A stretch of 32,160 nt of DNA from an uncultured Bacteroidota bacterium (GTDB lineage: Bacteria; Bacteroidota; Bacteroidia; Chitinophagales; Chitinophagaceae). Below are positions 7,692 through 15,540 of the stretch, piece after piece (the first letter of the stretch is position 1; each line of letters begins with the position of its first letter). The DNA is taken from the NCBI GenBank assembly GCA_903853805.1, contig CAINUN010000089.1:1-32160 (forward strand). Direction: 5' to 3'. A program made the position numbers and the translations under genes. Under the pieces are notes generated by a model. The model had not been told where the DNA came from, made no database searches, and was given only the letters and a program-made list of their open reading frames with translations.

Positions 7692-9767
7692 CTATTCCTT
7701 GTTAATTAAAGACAAAAATTCACTCTCAGAAAGGATACTAATCGTCCCAATCTTTTTTGCTTTCTCCAATTTTGTGCCCGCATCTTCACCCACTATCAAA
7801 TAATCTAGCTTGCTACTAACGCCACTCACTATTTTTCCGCCTTTTTCTTCTACCAAAGCCTCTGCGTCACTGCGTTTAAACTGATTTAAAGTGCCAGTGA
7901 ATAAAAAGGTTTTACCAGAGAAAATGCCCGAAGCCGTGTCCTTGCTTTTTTGATTAACCATATTGAGCCCTAGGCTTTCTAGTTCTTCAAGCATATGTCT
8001 GTTTTCATGCAGCTTAAAAAAGTCGAGTACACTCATGGCCACCTTTGGTCCTACATCTTCTAATGCAATGAGTTGCTCTTCCGTCCAGTCATATAATTCT
8101 TTGAAGTGGACTACTGCATTCGCTAATGTCTTTGCCATCGTCTCGCCTACATGACGAATCCCTAACCCAAATACCAACCGATTCAATGGCTGTGTCTTCG
8201 AGTTGTCAATAGCTATTTGCAAATTAGTGATAGACTTTTCTCCAAAGCCGCCTAGAGATTTTATTTGCTCCCATTCAATTTTATAAAGGCTTGGAATGTC
8301 TTTGATATATCCAAGTTCAAAAAACTTTTTCACGTTCGATTCGCCCATGCCGCGGATGTCCATGGCATCTTTGCTGCAAAAATGAATCAACCTTTCTATG
8401 ACCTGCGACGGACAAGAAATATTGATGCACCGCCATACAGCTTCTTCTTGTGGCTTTTCTAATAATTCACCACAATCAGGACAATGAGTCGGAAAAACAA
8501 TGGTTTCTTCTGTGCCATCTCTTAGTTCACTCAATGGTTTTACAATATAAGGAATCACATCTCCTGCTCGTTCCACCAAAACCGTGTCACCAATTTTCAA
8601 ATCTTTTTCACGCACCACATCTTCATTAAACAAAGAAATAGACGAAACCGTAACGCCACCAATTGGCACAGGGTCAATTTTTGCAACAGGCGTTATAGAA
8701 CCTGTTCTGCCCACCTGAAACTCCACTTTTCTAAGCTTGCTTGTAGCTTGCCTTGCCTTAAATTTATAAGCCACTGCCCAACGCGGATGATGTGAGGTCA
8801 TGCCCATTTGTTCTTGCAATTCAAACTGATTGACTTTAATAACCAATCCATCAATTTCATAAGGAAGTTCATCGCGACGCCCTTCAAATTCCCGACAAAA
8901 TACTACTACCTCTTCAATGCTCTTAAAGCATTTCATTTCTTTTACGGGCGTTGGAAATCCAAGCTGTGCCAAATACTGAAGGGATGCATAGTGAGTTGTC
9001 GCAGCAAGGTTCGGAACACTATAACTTACATGATAAAGTATTGCCGATAGTTTACGTTTTCTAACTTCTTCGGGGTCTAAAATGCGCAGTGTTCCTGATG
9101 CAGCATTGCGTGGATTGGCAAGTGGGGCTAAACCTTCTTTGGCACGTTGCTCGTTGAAGTCAGCAAACACTTGTTTATGAATCACTACTTCGCCTCTAAT
9201 TTCTATTTGATGAAGGCTATCACTATGAAAAGCAGTTGTGAGTGGAATAGATTTTATCTGACGAACATTGTTGGTTATTTCTTCTCCAATCACACCATCA
9301 CCTCGGGTGGCTCCGCGTGTTATTTTCCCTTCTTCATAAATCAAGGAAATACTAGCGCCATCATACTTTGGCTCTACACAAAACTCAATTGCAGCATCAC
9401 CCACAAATTCCTGACAACGCTTTGCCCAATCCAATAAATCAGTTTCGTTATAAGTATTATCGAGGCTGAGCATAGGCACCAAATGCGCCACCGGTTGCAA
9501 CTTCTCACTCAAACCCTTTGCTATGCGTTGCGTAGGTGAATCTTCAGTTATTAACCCTGCGTGTTCACTTTCTAATTGCTTAAGGAGGTTAAACAAAGCA
9601 TCATACTCCACATCAGCAAAAACAGGTTCGCTTTGCACATAATATTTCCAATCGGCATAGTTGATAATGTTGCGCAGTGCAGCCACATCTTCCACACTTG
9701 GTTTTGCTGCTTGCAACAATTCTTTGCCTTGATTGTAATATTGTTTTTCCTGCTCGTGGGTGTACAT
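7692..9767 (-). CDS. ligA: NAD+-dependent DNA ligase
   Basis: Seals nicks in DNA using NAD+; essential in replication. The 691-residue protein has the Ia domain and adenylation domain with the KYDG active site (Lys about 134), TRGDGVIGEEIT, an OB fold, a four-cysteine zinc finger (CPDC...C...C near 405-430), helix-hairpin-helix repeats and a C-terminal BRCT domain over the last 80 residues (FTGTLNQFKR...GGKIVSGVSSK). The frame stays open 45 codons further upstream, but that extension is translated from the A/T-tract array and has no ligase character, so I start at the ATG at 9767. A near-consensus -7 box (TATCTTAG on the minus strand) lies 4 nt before this ATG. Confidence 0.96.
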   Translation of the reverse strand: MYTHEQEKQYYNQGKELLQAAKPSVEDVAALRNIINYADWKYYVQSEPVFADVEYDALFNLLKQLESEHAGLITEDSPTQRIAKGLSEKLQPVAHLVPMLSLDNTYNETDLLDWAKRCQEFVGDAAIEFCVEPKYDGASISLIYEEGKITRGATRGDGVIGEEITNNVRQIKSIPLTTAFHSDSLHQIEIRGEVVIHKQVFADFNEQRAKEGLAPLANPRNAASGTLRILDPEEVRKRKLSAILYHVSYSVPNLAATTHYASLQYLAQLGFPTPVKEMKCFKSIEEVVVFCREFEGRRDELPYEIDGLVIKVNQFELQEQMGMTSHHPRWAVAYKFKARQATSKLRKVEFQVGRTGSITPVAKIDPVPIGGVTVSSISLFNEDVVREKDLKIGDTVLVERAGDVIPYIVKPLSELRDGTEETIVFPTHCPDCGELLEKPQEEAVWRCINISCPSQVIERLIHFCSKDAMDIRGMGESNVKKFFELGYIKDIPSLYKIEWEQIKSLGGFGEKSITNLQIAIDNSKTQPLNRLVFGLGIRHVGETMAKTLANAVVHFKELYDWTEEQLIALEDVGPKVAMSVLDFFKLHENRHMLEELESLGLNMVNQKSKDTASGIFSGKTFLFTGTLNQFKRSDAEALVEEKGGKIVSGVSSKLDYLIVGEDAGTKLEKAKKIGTISILSESEFLSLINKE

Positions 9768-9832
9768 GCCGCTAAGATAAATAGGTTGTTGGGTTTTGGG
9801 AATTATTGATGTCAAACACCTACATGTAGTTC

Positions 9833-10149
9833 TTTTTCCAATAACCCCCCTTCTTTTTAGCGTAAAAAGATATCTTTTTACGCTAAAAAGAAACCATGTC
9901 AACGTAAAAAGATGTCAGTTACTACAAAAAGATATCTTTTGGGGTTGGAAAGATTTCTCTGCGATCCGAAAAGATTTCTTTTTACAGTAAAAAGATTCCT
10001 CGATGTTCCAAAAAGATCTCTTTTTGGAGTAAAAAGAAAAAAGCTGTTCTAAAAAGCAATCTTTTTGATGTAGAAAGATAGCTCTGCGATATAAAAAGCT
10101 TTCTTTTTAGAGTAAAAAAATGAGGCGCGGACTAAATAGGGTTCTTTTT
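9833..10149. repeat. Helically phased A/T-tract array, 21-bp unit, 42-bp higher-order unit
   Basis: About 317 bp of non-coding DNA in which A tracts (mostly AAAAAGAT) begin at 9864, 9885, 9906, 9926, 9949, 9969, 9989, 10010, 10031, 10051, 10074, 10093 and 10114, and T tracts (TCTTTTT) begin at 9833, 9854, 9875, 9937, 9979, 10021, 10062, 10104 and 10145. Tract centres from 9866 to 10147 fit a period of about 10.4 bp, the helical repeat, and units recur every 20-22 bp. Units with and without the downstream T tract tend to alternate, giving a 41-42-bp super-unit. Spacer bases vary, except CTCTGCGAT, shared near 9957 and 10082. Sequence of this kind should be strongly curved. The rest of the 9768-10265 gap shows no gene. 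Confidence 0.85.
9851..9892. repeat. Perfect 42-bp palindrome without spacer
   Basis: The two 21-bp halves meet at the centre of GATATC (9871/9872) and pair without a mismatch: TTCTTTTTAGCG... mirrored by ...CGCTAAAAAGAA. The next pair outward (9850/9893) is a mismatch. It is part of the phased array. Because it reads the same on both strands, the peptide FSVKRYLFTLKR appears in translations of both strands, which is an artefact and not a gene. Confidence 0.9.
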
Positions 10150-10265
10150 AAACAAACAATGATGTTATGTGTAGGTTGAGAAACGCTCACATTGTAAATT
10201 GGATGCTCAGTAATAGTATTGAGAATCCCTGTTGTTAGACAACTACTTATTTCAGAATCAATTGT

Positions 10266-11348
10266 TTAGTCTTGCTTCATCATCAAATAGGCTTTAATAA
10301 ACCCATCAATCTCGCCATCCATCACCGGTCCTACATTGCCCACTTCATAATCGGTGCGGTGGTCTTTAATCATCTTGTAAGGATGAAAAACATAAGAACG
10401 AATTTGAGAACCCCACTCAATTTTTTTCTTGTCGGCGTTAGCAGCATTCTTCAGTTCTTCGCGCTTGCGCAATTCCAATTCATACAATTGGCTCTTCAAC
10501 ATGGATAATGCCTTCTCTCGGTTCTCACCTTGCGTGCGTGCTTGCTGACAATCTACAATAATGCCTGTAGGAGTGTGTTTTAACCTTACTGCCGTTTCTA
10601 CTTTATTTACATTCTGTCCACCACTTCCCCCCGAACGTCTGAATTCCCATTCCAAATCGGATGGGTTCACATCAATCTCAATAGAATTATCCACCAACGG
10701 ATAAACAAATACGGATGCGAAAGAAGTGTGTCGGCGAGCATTAGAATCGAATGGAGAAATACGCACCAATCGATGCACGCCACTTTCTGCCTTCAGCAAT
10801 CCATAGGCAAAAGCACCATCAAACTCTAAAGTAGCTTGTTTAATGCCCGCGCCATCTCCATATTGCACATCTACTTCCGACACTTTCCAACGTTGTTTGT
10901 CGCCATACATCCGATACATGCGCAACAACATTTCTGCCCAATCTTGGCTTTCAGTTCCTCCTGCCCCTGAATTAATAACCATCATAGCAGGCAATTCATC
11001 TTCGGGCTCATTAAGCGTTGACTTAAACTCCAATTCATCTAGTTCTGTTAGTGCATGTTCGTAGGCAGGTTTTACCTCTTCTTCATCGGCTTCGCCCATC
11101 TTCCAAAAATCAAACAGTACTATAAAATCTTCAATAGCATCATTCACTTTTTTATAAAGGTCAATCCAAAACTGATTCACGTTGATCTCTTTCAAAATGC
11201 CAGTAGCTCGAGCATTATCATCCCAAAATCCTGGCGAAAGCGTCAAGGAACGGTCGTTGTCAACCTTTGCTTGTCGCTCATCAAAATTGAGGAAATGTCT
11301 GAGATGGTCTATGCGATCTTTTAAGACTTTTATTTGTTCGATGGTCAT
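10266..11348 (-). CDS. prfB: Peptide chain release factor 2
   Basis: Class I release factor that recognises UGA and UAA and triggers peptide release on the ribosome. The RF2 tripeptide SPF is seen in RISPFDS, and the catalytic GGQ in [14 protein letters not shown], in a full-length 360-residue protein. In many bacteria prfB needs a programmed +1 frameshift at an in-frame UGA near codon 26, in the context LRxYL-UGA-D. Here the equivalent stretch reads LRHFL-NFDE with an AAT codon (11286-11288) at that place and no stop, so the gene is a single open frame and this autoregulation is absent. It lies downstream of the GtrA gene with a 101-bp gap, and upstream of the phased A/T array. Confidence 0.96.
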   Translation of the reverse strand: MTIEQIKVLKDRIDHLRHFLNFDERQAKVDNDRSLTLSPGFWDDNARATGILKEINVNQFWIDLYKKVNDAIEDFIVLFDFWKMGEADEEEVKPAYEHALTELDELEFKSTLNEPEDELPAMMVINSGAGGTESQDWAEMLLRMYRMYGDKQRWKVSEVDVQYGDGAGIKQATLEFDGAFAYGLLKAESGVHRLVRISPFDSNARRHTSFASVFVYPLVDNSIEIDVNPSDLEWEFRRSGGSGGQNVNKVETAVRLKHTPTGIIVDCQQARTQGENREKALSMLKSQLYELELRKREELKNAANADKKKIEWGSQIRSYVFHPYKMIKDHRTDYEVGNVGPVMDGEIDGFIKAYLMMKQD

Positions 11349-11399
11349 TGTTTAATGAGAGAATGTGGTTAATGTAAAAAGGAGAGAACTTATTTAAGT

Positions 11400-11425
11400 A
11401 GAAGTGACTGTACGACTTCACTTCT
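11400..11425 (-). other. Stem-loop between the GtrA-like gene and prfB
   Basis: An 8-bp perfect stem (11400-11407 with 11418-11425, AGAAGTGA/TCACTTCT) with a 10-nt loop. It lies downstream of the GtrA-like gene and upstream of prfB on the minus strand. It lacks a T tract, so it is a poor intrinsic terminator; it could be an attenuator or an mRNA-end structure. Confidence 0.4.
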
Positions 11426-11449
11426 TTACGCCTTAACAATTGTAAGTCG

Positions 11450-11944
11450 TCAATATTCTTCTTGTTTCGTCTTGAACGTAAACTTGCGTTGGGTAACGTA
11501 ACTGAAAACGGCAACAATAGCAGTTGTTAATGCCTTGGAAGGAGTAGGGTAGATATGACACCATTCCACAAACAATTTCAAAAAAATGTAGTTGAGAATA
11601 ATGCACATCATTACCAAAACAGCATATCGAAAGAGTTGAACTCTGCCTTGCAAATTAGACTCTTGAAAAACCAAGTATTTAGATAAAGCAAAGCCCATTG
11701 GGAAACTCACACTGAATGACATCATAAATGCAGCAATGTGCGGAGCAATTTTAATTGAGAAAACAGGTAAGGGTTGTTCTTTGAGAAGGTAGTGATAGCT
11801 GATGTAGTAAATCAGCAAATCAAGAATTGTATTTGAGCCACCACAGGCTAAATAGCGAAAAGTTTGCCTATCCATCATCTTTGCAAAAGGACGATGGAAA
11901 AAGTCAATAAAACTCAGAATGCTATCTCTAACTGTACGAAGCAA
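11450..11944 (-). CDS. GtrA-like membrane protein
   Basis: GtrA/DPMS family (PF04138) integral membrane protein, 164 residues with four predicted transmembrane segments (about 33-52, 66-88, 103-123 and 135-151). The family signature region FRYLACGGSNTILDLLIYY follows a short basic N-terminus, and the C-terminus ends in FSYVTQRKFTF, as usual for the family. Members are thought to move polyprenyl-linked sugars or assist cell-wall glycan decoration; the precise role is not known here, since no glycosyltransferase is adjacent. The start is TTG at 11944; no ATG is available between the -7 promoter box (11965-11972) and the conserved region, and the N-terminal ILSFIDFFHRPFAK segment is typical, so the TTG is plausible. 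Confidence 0.82.
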   Translation of the reverse strand: MLRTVRDSILSFIDFFHRPFAKMMDRQTFRYLACGGSNTILDLLIYYISYHYLLKEQPLPVFSIKIAPHIAAFMMSFSVSFPMGFALSKYLVFQESNLQGRVQLFRYAVLVMMCIILNYIFLKLFVEWCHIYPTPSKALTTAIVAVFSYVTQRKFTFKTKQEEY

Positions 11945-11964
11945 TGCTCTAAAAAATTTGCGCG

Positions 11965-11972
11965 CAAAAATA
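11965..11972 (-). promoter_or_regulatory. Putative -7 box of the GtrA-like gene
   Basis: Minus strand TATTTTTG, an exact TAnnTTTG, 20 nt before the TTG start. No TTTG is present at 17-23 nt upstream. It supports starting the GtrA-like gene at the TTG. Confidence 0.4.
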
Positions 11973-12026
11973 AGTTTAATGATTTGGAAAAAAGAGAAGC
12001 AAGTAATGTTTTTAGCAAACTAAAAG

Positions 12027-15000
12027 TTAAGGATGTAATTGCTGTCTTGTCTGTTGCCTATGCAATTCTCTTCTTGATTTATTGAGGGGAATACTGAATG
12101 CTTCGTATATTTTATCCTGCGCAAACGTTCTAATGTTATAACGATTGATGTTGTTGTTGTCTGCCGTTGGATACACCCTATTAGATAAAAATACAAAAAC
12201 AATTCCTGTCGCAGGGTCAGCCCAACCGCAAGTGCCTGTAAAGCCCTGATGCCCAAAAGTATAACCACTACAACGATTGCTCGCAGGACCACCATCGCTT
12301 TTGTCGGTAGATGGCTTATCAAAACCTAAACCTCTTCTACTTTCAGCACTTTGATATGCAATGAAATAAGCAACGGTTTCTTTGTTGAAGAGCTTCTTTC
12401 CCTTGTAAGTACCGCCATTCAACAACATTTGAAAGATAACAGCCACATCTTCTGCTTGTGCAAATATGCCGGCATGTCCTGCAATGCCACCAAATAGTGC
12501 AGCACCAGGGTCATGCACAAAGCCTTGAATGGTTTGCTTACGAAAAATGACTTCTTTTTCTGTTGGTGCTATTTCTGATTCGTCAAATTTTTTAGTTAAT
12601 GGTTTGTAGGTAATTCGTTTCAATCGAAGTGGTTTATAAAAGGTTTCTTCTACATAATCGTTGATAGGTTTGCCTGATATAGCTTCGCAAATGGCTGCTA
12701 AAAAATAAAAGTCAAGGTCAGAATAAACATACTTTCCCGGTGTTTCCAAAGGACTGCTTAATATTTTTTGCCAAATAGAATCACGGTAATCATTGCGCAA
12801 GAACAGATTAGCAGCAACAGGTACTTCAAAGTTCTTTTTCGATGTAGGGCTGAAATAAGTTGGTTTAGGGTTTCCTTTTTCATCAAGTAGTTCTTTGTAA
12901 AATGGAATCCACGCTTTCAAGCCTGCTTGGTGCAGTAGCAAATCACGAATTTTCAAGCCTGCTTTATCTGATTGTTTAGTCCAACTCAAATAATCGCCCA
13001 CTGTTTTATTTAAATCCAGTTTTTTCTGCTCATAAAGTTTCATCACTGCCAAATTGGTAGCGAGTATTTTAGTCATTGACGCTACATCGTACAACGTGTT
13101 TTTATCAACATGAATATTCTTGGAATAATCAAGATAGCCAAAGGATTCATCGTAAAATATCTTACCGTCTTTTGCTGCCAAAATCCTACATCCTGGGAAG
13201 GAACCGTCCAAAATGTTCTTTTCAATAAATGCATTCAACTCGGTTAAAGATTTGGTATTCTTTACACCGGCATCTTCTTTAAAGTCGACATGTTGCAATA
13301 CGTATGCTTTCTTTCCTTGTGCCAATACTTCGGGTTCTGTATCGGGCTCATCTACATTGAGGAAAGAAGGAGATGGGGTTACAGGCAATTTGCCTTTAAT
13401 CATTCTGTCTCGCAGCAACATACTTGCAGCAAGTGTTTCACCAATACTATCATCTTCGTAGGCCACCATCACCGAACCTGCATCTTGAAAATATTTGAGC
13501 AGGTAAGGATTGCCCATGATTAAGTAGAAAACATTCTTGGCTGAATCAAGGCTTTTCAAGAAGCTCATCTGTGTTGAGTCGAGGCTATAGGTGCCGCCAT
13601 AAGGATAGAAGCTCATGCCATGAACAGCCACAATGTTCACATCATTCGATTGCATGCCTTCGTTCACTCTTTCTAGGTCTTTCGCTGAACTTCCTTTGGG
13701 CAAATAATCGAAACGCAATTCGGGTATTGCATCGCGAAGCGCTTCAAATAAAGGGGTAGTATGAGCAGTGTTCACACCAATATAGCTCACTTTAGCATCT
13801 GTAGTAGTCAGCTTATTGAGTAAATGGTTGTGGTCGCGAACAAGGGTTATGCCTTTCAAAGAAGTTTCTCTACGGATGGGTTCAATAGCTTTGTTGAGGT
13901 CGTTGAGGATATTGGTGGTGTCAATAGGTATAAAATGGTTCAAGCCAGCATCATATTTGGCAGCAAGAATTTTCTTTACACTCATTTCTAATACAGTTTC
14001 GGAAACCAAACCTGAATCAATTGCTGCCTTGATTTTACCAATAGAAACGGGAACATTTTGAGAGAACAATAGCACATCATTGCCTGCAAGAAAGGCTTTG
14101 AGTTCAAGGTCGCCGGGCTCATAATATTTGGCTACGCCTTTCATATCTAAAGCATCGGTAAACACCAAACCTTTGAACTTCATTTTATTTTTCAGTAGAC
14201 CTGTAATGGTGTTATACGAAAGCGTGGTGGGTATTCTTGCTTGGGTGTCCAATGCAGGAACATTCAAGTGGGCTACCATCACACTCTTCAGCCCATCTCT
14301 CACAAGGCACTTAAAAGGATAAAATTCTAGTGTATCTAGCTGTTGAAGGGTCTTGGAGATGGTCGGCAAATCTTGGTGGGAATCGGTTTCCGTATCTCCA
14401 TGACCTGGAAAATGTTTGCCACAGGCCATAATTCCATTTTGTTGCAAACCATTCATGTATGCCAACCCCAATTTTGCCACTTGCAGCTTTTCTTCGCCAA
14501 ATGACCGTGCATTGATTATTGGGTTGTTGGGGTTGTTGTTCACATCCACCACCGGACCAAAATCTACATGCACCCCCATTCTTTTACACTGACTAGCAAT
14601 GGCTGCGCCCGTCTTATACACTAATTGAGAATCACGCGTGGCACCAAGCAACATTGCCCGTGGAAAATCTTTTACGCCCGTCAGCCTCATGCCCAAACCC
14701 CATTCTGCATCCATAGCTAGGAGCAGAGGAACTTGTGCCGCTAGTTGAAATTGATTGGTAAGCATTGCCTGGCTTTGTGGCGTTCCTTGCATGAAAATCA
14801 AACCGCCAACTTGGTGATTGAGAATAAGTTCGGTAATCTTTGGTTCATTATAGTCTTTCCCGCCCGAATAGGCTGCCACCATAAACAGTTGCCCAATGCG
14901 TTCTTCCATCGTCAAAGCCTGATAAATGCTATCCACCCACATCGCTTTCCTGATTTCTACAGCCTTGATAAGGTTGCTTTTCTCCTTTACCGGTACAAAA

Positions 15001-15116
15001 GAAGCAGCAGGGGTGCTAGCCCCTTCTGTTACCTGCAAATGACTTTTCTTCCTTTGAGCCGAAATTGTCAAAGAGAGGGTCATCATGCAAACCAGTAAAA
15101 AACGCTTGTGGCTCAT
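12027..15116 (-). CDS. GH3 beta-N-acetylhexosaminidase fused to a class C beta-lactamase-like serine hydrolase
   Basis: A 1029-residue exported fusion. Residues 1-20 (MSHKRFLLVCMMTLSLTISA) form a signal peptide. The GH3 catalytic domain (about 65-395) has the NagZ-type loop KHFPGHGDTETDSH at 234-247 and the nucleophile Asp321 in FTDALDM. A GH3 C-terminal domain follows (about 420-600). The serine hydrolase domain (about 625-1029) has SMTK with Ser680, YSD with Tyr798, and GGIAGHAG near its end. Both active sites look intact. This architecture is known in Bacteroidota and fits cleavage of peptidoglycan sugars and stem peptides in the periplasm. The frame is open 11 codons upstream, but the ATG at 15116 starts the signal peptide and lies 4 nt after the -7 box. 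Confidence 0.92.
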   Translation of the reverse strand: MSHKRFLLVCMMTLSLTISAQRKKSHLQVTEGASTPAASFVPVKEKSNLIKAVEIRKAMWVDSIYQALTMEERIGQLFMVAAYSGGKDYNEPKITELILNHQVGGLIFMQGTPQSQAMLTNQFQLAAQVPLLLAMDAEWGLGMRLTGVKDFPRAMLLGATRDSQLVYKTGAAIASQCKRMGVHVDFGPVVDVNNNPNNPIINARSFGEEKLQVAKLGLAYMNGLQQNGIMACGKHFPGHGDTETDSHQDLPTISKTLQQLDTLEFYPFKCLVRDGLKSVMVAHLNVPALDTQARIPTTLSYNTITGLLKNKMKFKGLVFTDALDMKGVAKYYEPGDLELKAFLAGNDVLLFSQNVPVSIGKIKAAIDSGLVSETVLEMSVKKILAAKYDAGLNHFIPIDTTNILNDLNKAIEPIRRETSLKGITLVRDHNHLLNKLTTTDAKVSYIGVNTAHTTPLFEALRDAIPELRFDYLPKGSSAKDLERVNEGMQSNDVNIVAVHGMSFYPYGGTYSLDSTQMSFLKSLDSAKNVFYLIMGNPYLLKYFQDAGSVMVAYEDDSIGETLAASMLLRDRMIKGKLPVTPSPSFLNVDEPDTEPEVLAQGKKAYVLQHVDFKEDAGVKNTKSLTELNAFIEKNILDGSFPGCRILAAKDGKIFYDESFGYLDYSKNIHVDKNTLYDVASMTKILATNLAVMKLYEQKKLDLNKTVGDYLSWTKQSDKAGLKIRDLLLHQAGLKAWIPFYKELLDEKGNPKPTYFSPTSKKNFEVPVAANLFLRNDYRDSIWQKILSSPLETPGKYVYSDLDFYFLAAICEAISGKPINDYVEETFYKPLRLKRITYKPLTKKFDESEIAPTEKEVIFRKQTIQGFVHDPGAALFGGIAGHAGIFAQAEDVAVIFQMLLNGGTYKGKKLFNKETVAYFIAYQSAESRRGLGFDKPSTDKSDGGPASNRCSGYTFGHQGFTGTCGWADPATGIVFVFLSNRVYPTADNNNINRYNIRTFAQDKIYEAFSIPLNKSRRELHRQQTRQQLHP

Positions 15117-15120
15117 GAAA

Positions 15121-15150
15121 CAAATATAGAAGTTGAAGGGCAGGCACAAA
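15121..15150 (-). promoter_or_regulatory. Promoter of the GH3/serine hydrolase gene
   Basis: Minus strand TTTG (15147-15150), 18 nt, TATATTTG (15121-15128). The ATG lies 4 nt after the -7 box, so the mRNA has almost no leader. Confidence 0.65.
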
Positions 15151-15155
15151 AAAAT

Positions 15156-15304
15156 AACCGCAAAACCTGAAAAGATTCTGCGGTTTATGACCCACTATGT
15201 GCACTGTATTAACCTAAAAACAAAAGACTTAATACAGGGACAAAAGTCTAAAAAGATTGATAAGCATAGTATGATAGTCGTCATTCAGAACTATGATTCT
15301 TATC
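15156..15304. repeat. Three successive inverted repeats in the GH3/mutL divergent region
   Basis: Three short stems follow one another: AACCGCA/TGCGGTT (15156-15162 with 15179-15185), CTGTATTAA/TTAATACAG (15204-15212 with 15229-15237) and GATAAGCATAG with CTATG-ATT-CTTATC (15259-15269 with 15291-15304, 3-nt bulge). They lie upstream of both divergent promoters in the 424-bp gap 15117-15540. They could be operators or parts of a structured RNA; none has a terminator-like T tract. No credible ORF is seen here. Confidence 0.5.
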
Positions 15305-15308
15305 ATGT

Positions 15309-15339
15309 TTTGCGGGGGTTTTCTTAGTTTTTACCTTTG
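15309..15339 (+). promoter_or_regulatory. Consensus promoter directed at mutL, giving a long leader
   Basis: TTTG (15309-15312), exactly 19 nt, TACCTTTG (15332-15339): a full consensus match. Transcription would begin near 15345, about 195 nt before the mutL start, and would include the large stem-loop at 15390-15457. A near-match -7 box (TACCTTCG, 15513-15520) closer to mutL could be a second promoter. Confidence 0.65.
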
Positions 15340-15389
15340 CCGCCTCCGCAAGCATCGCTACCCCCAAAAAATCAACACAGCAACCCTTT

Positions 15390-15457
15390 AAAATTTCCCC
15401 CGCAGGAAATTGGAATTTCCTCCGCGGCCGTTTAAGATTTCCTGCGGGGGAAATTTT
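15390..15457. repeat. Long stem-loop, 21-bp perfect arms, 26-nt loop
   Basis: Arms 15390-15410 and 15437-15457 are perfectly complementary and contain TTTCCCCCGCAGG and CCTGCGGGGGAAA. The loop region also contains the smaller palindromes GGAAATT/AATTTCC and CCGCGG. It is GC-richer than its surroundings and lies in the predicted 5' leader of mutL. It may be a leader structure, a small RNA, or an inserted REP-like element. Confidence 0.85.
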
Positions 15458-15540
15458 TATCCAATGGAAAAGCCTTGTAAATTTTACCCCTAATACCCTC
15501 AAATCGGATTAGTACCTTCGCCCAAAATTCTCCCTTTTCC

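Noticed and set aside
9768-9902. In-frame N-terminal extension of ligA (45 codons)
   Set aside because: It is translated from the A/T-tract array and palindrome, has no ligase similarity, and a near-consensus -7 box lies just before the internal ATG at 9767.
9796-9990. Plus-strand ORF of 64 codons over the array
   Set aside because: Its Lys/Phe-rich product comes from the AAAAAGAT repeats, and it shares a peptide with the opposite strand only because of the palindrome.
9833-10149. Possible CRISPR array
   Set aside because: The 21-bp units abut without unique spacers, are degenerate, and no cas gene is present.
12020-12322. 100-codon minus-strand ORF overlapping the end of the GH3 fusion
   Set aside because: Out-of-frame shadow; the fusion's frame carries the conserved serine hydrolase C-terminus through this region, so no frameshift is needed.
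15281-15502. Minus-strand ORF of 73 codons upstream of mutL
   Set aside because: It runs through the long stem-loop and a consensus plus-strand promoter and has no family-like features.
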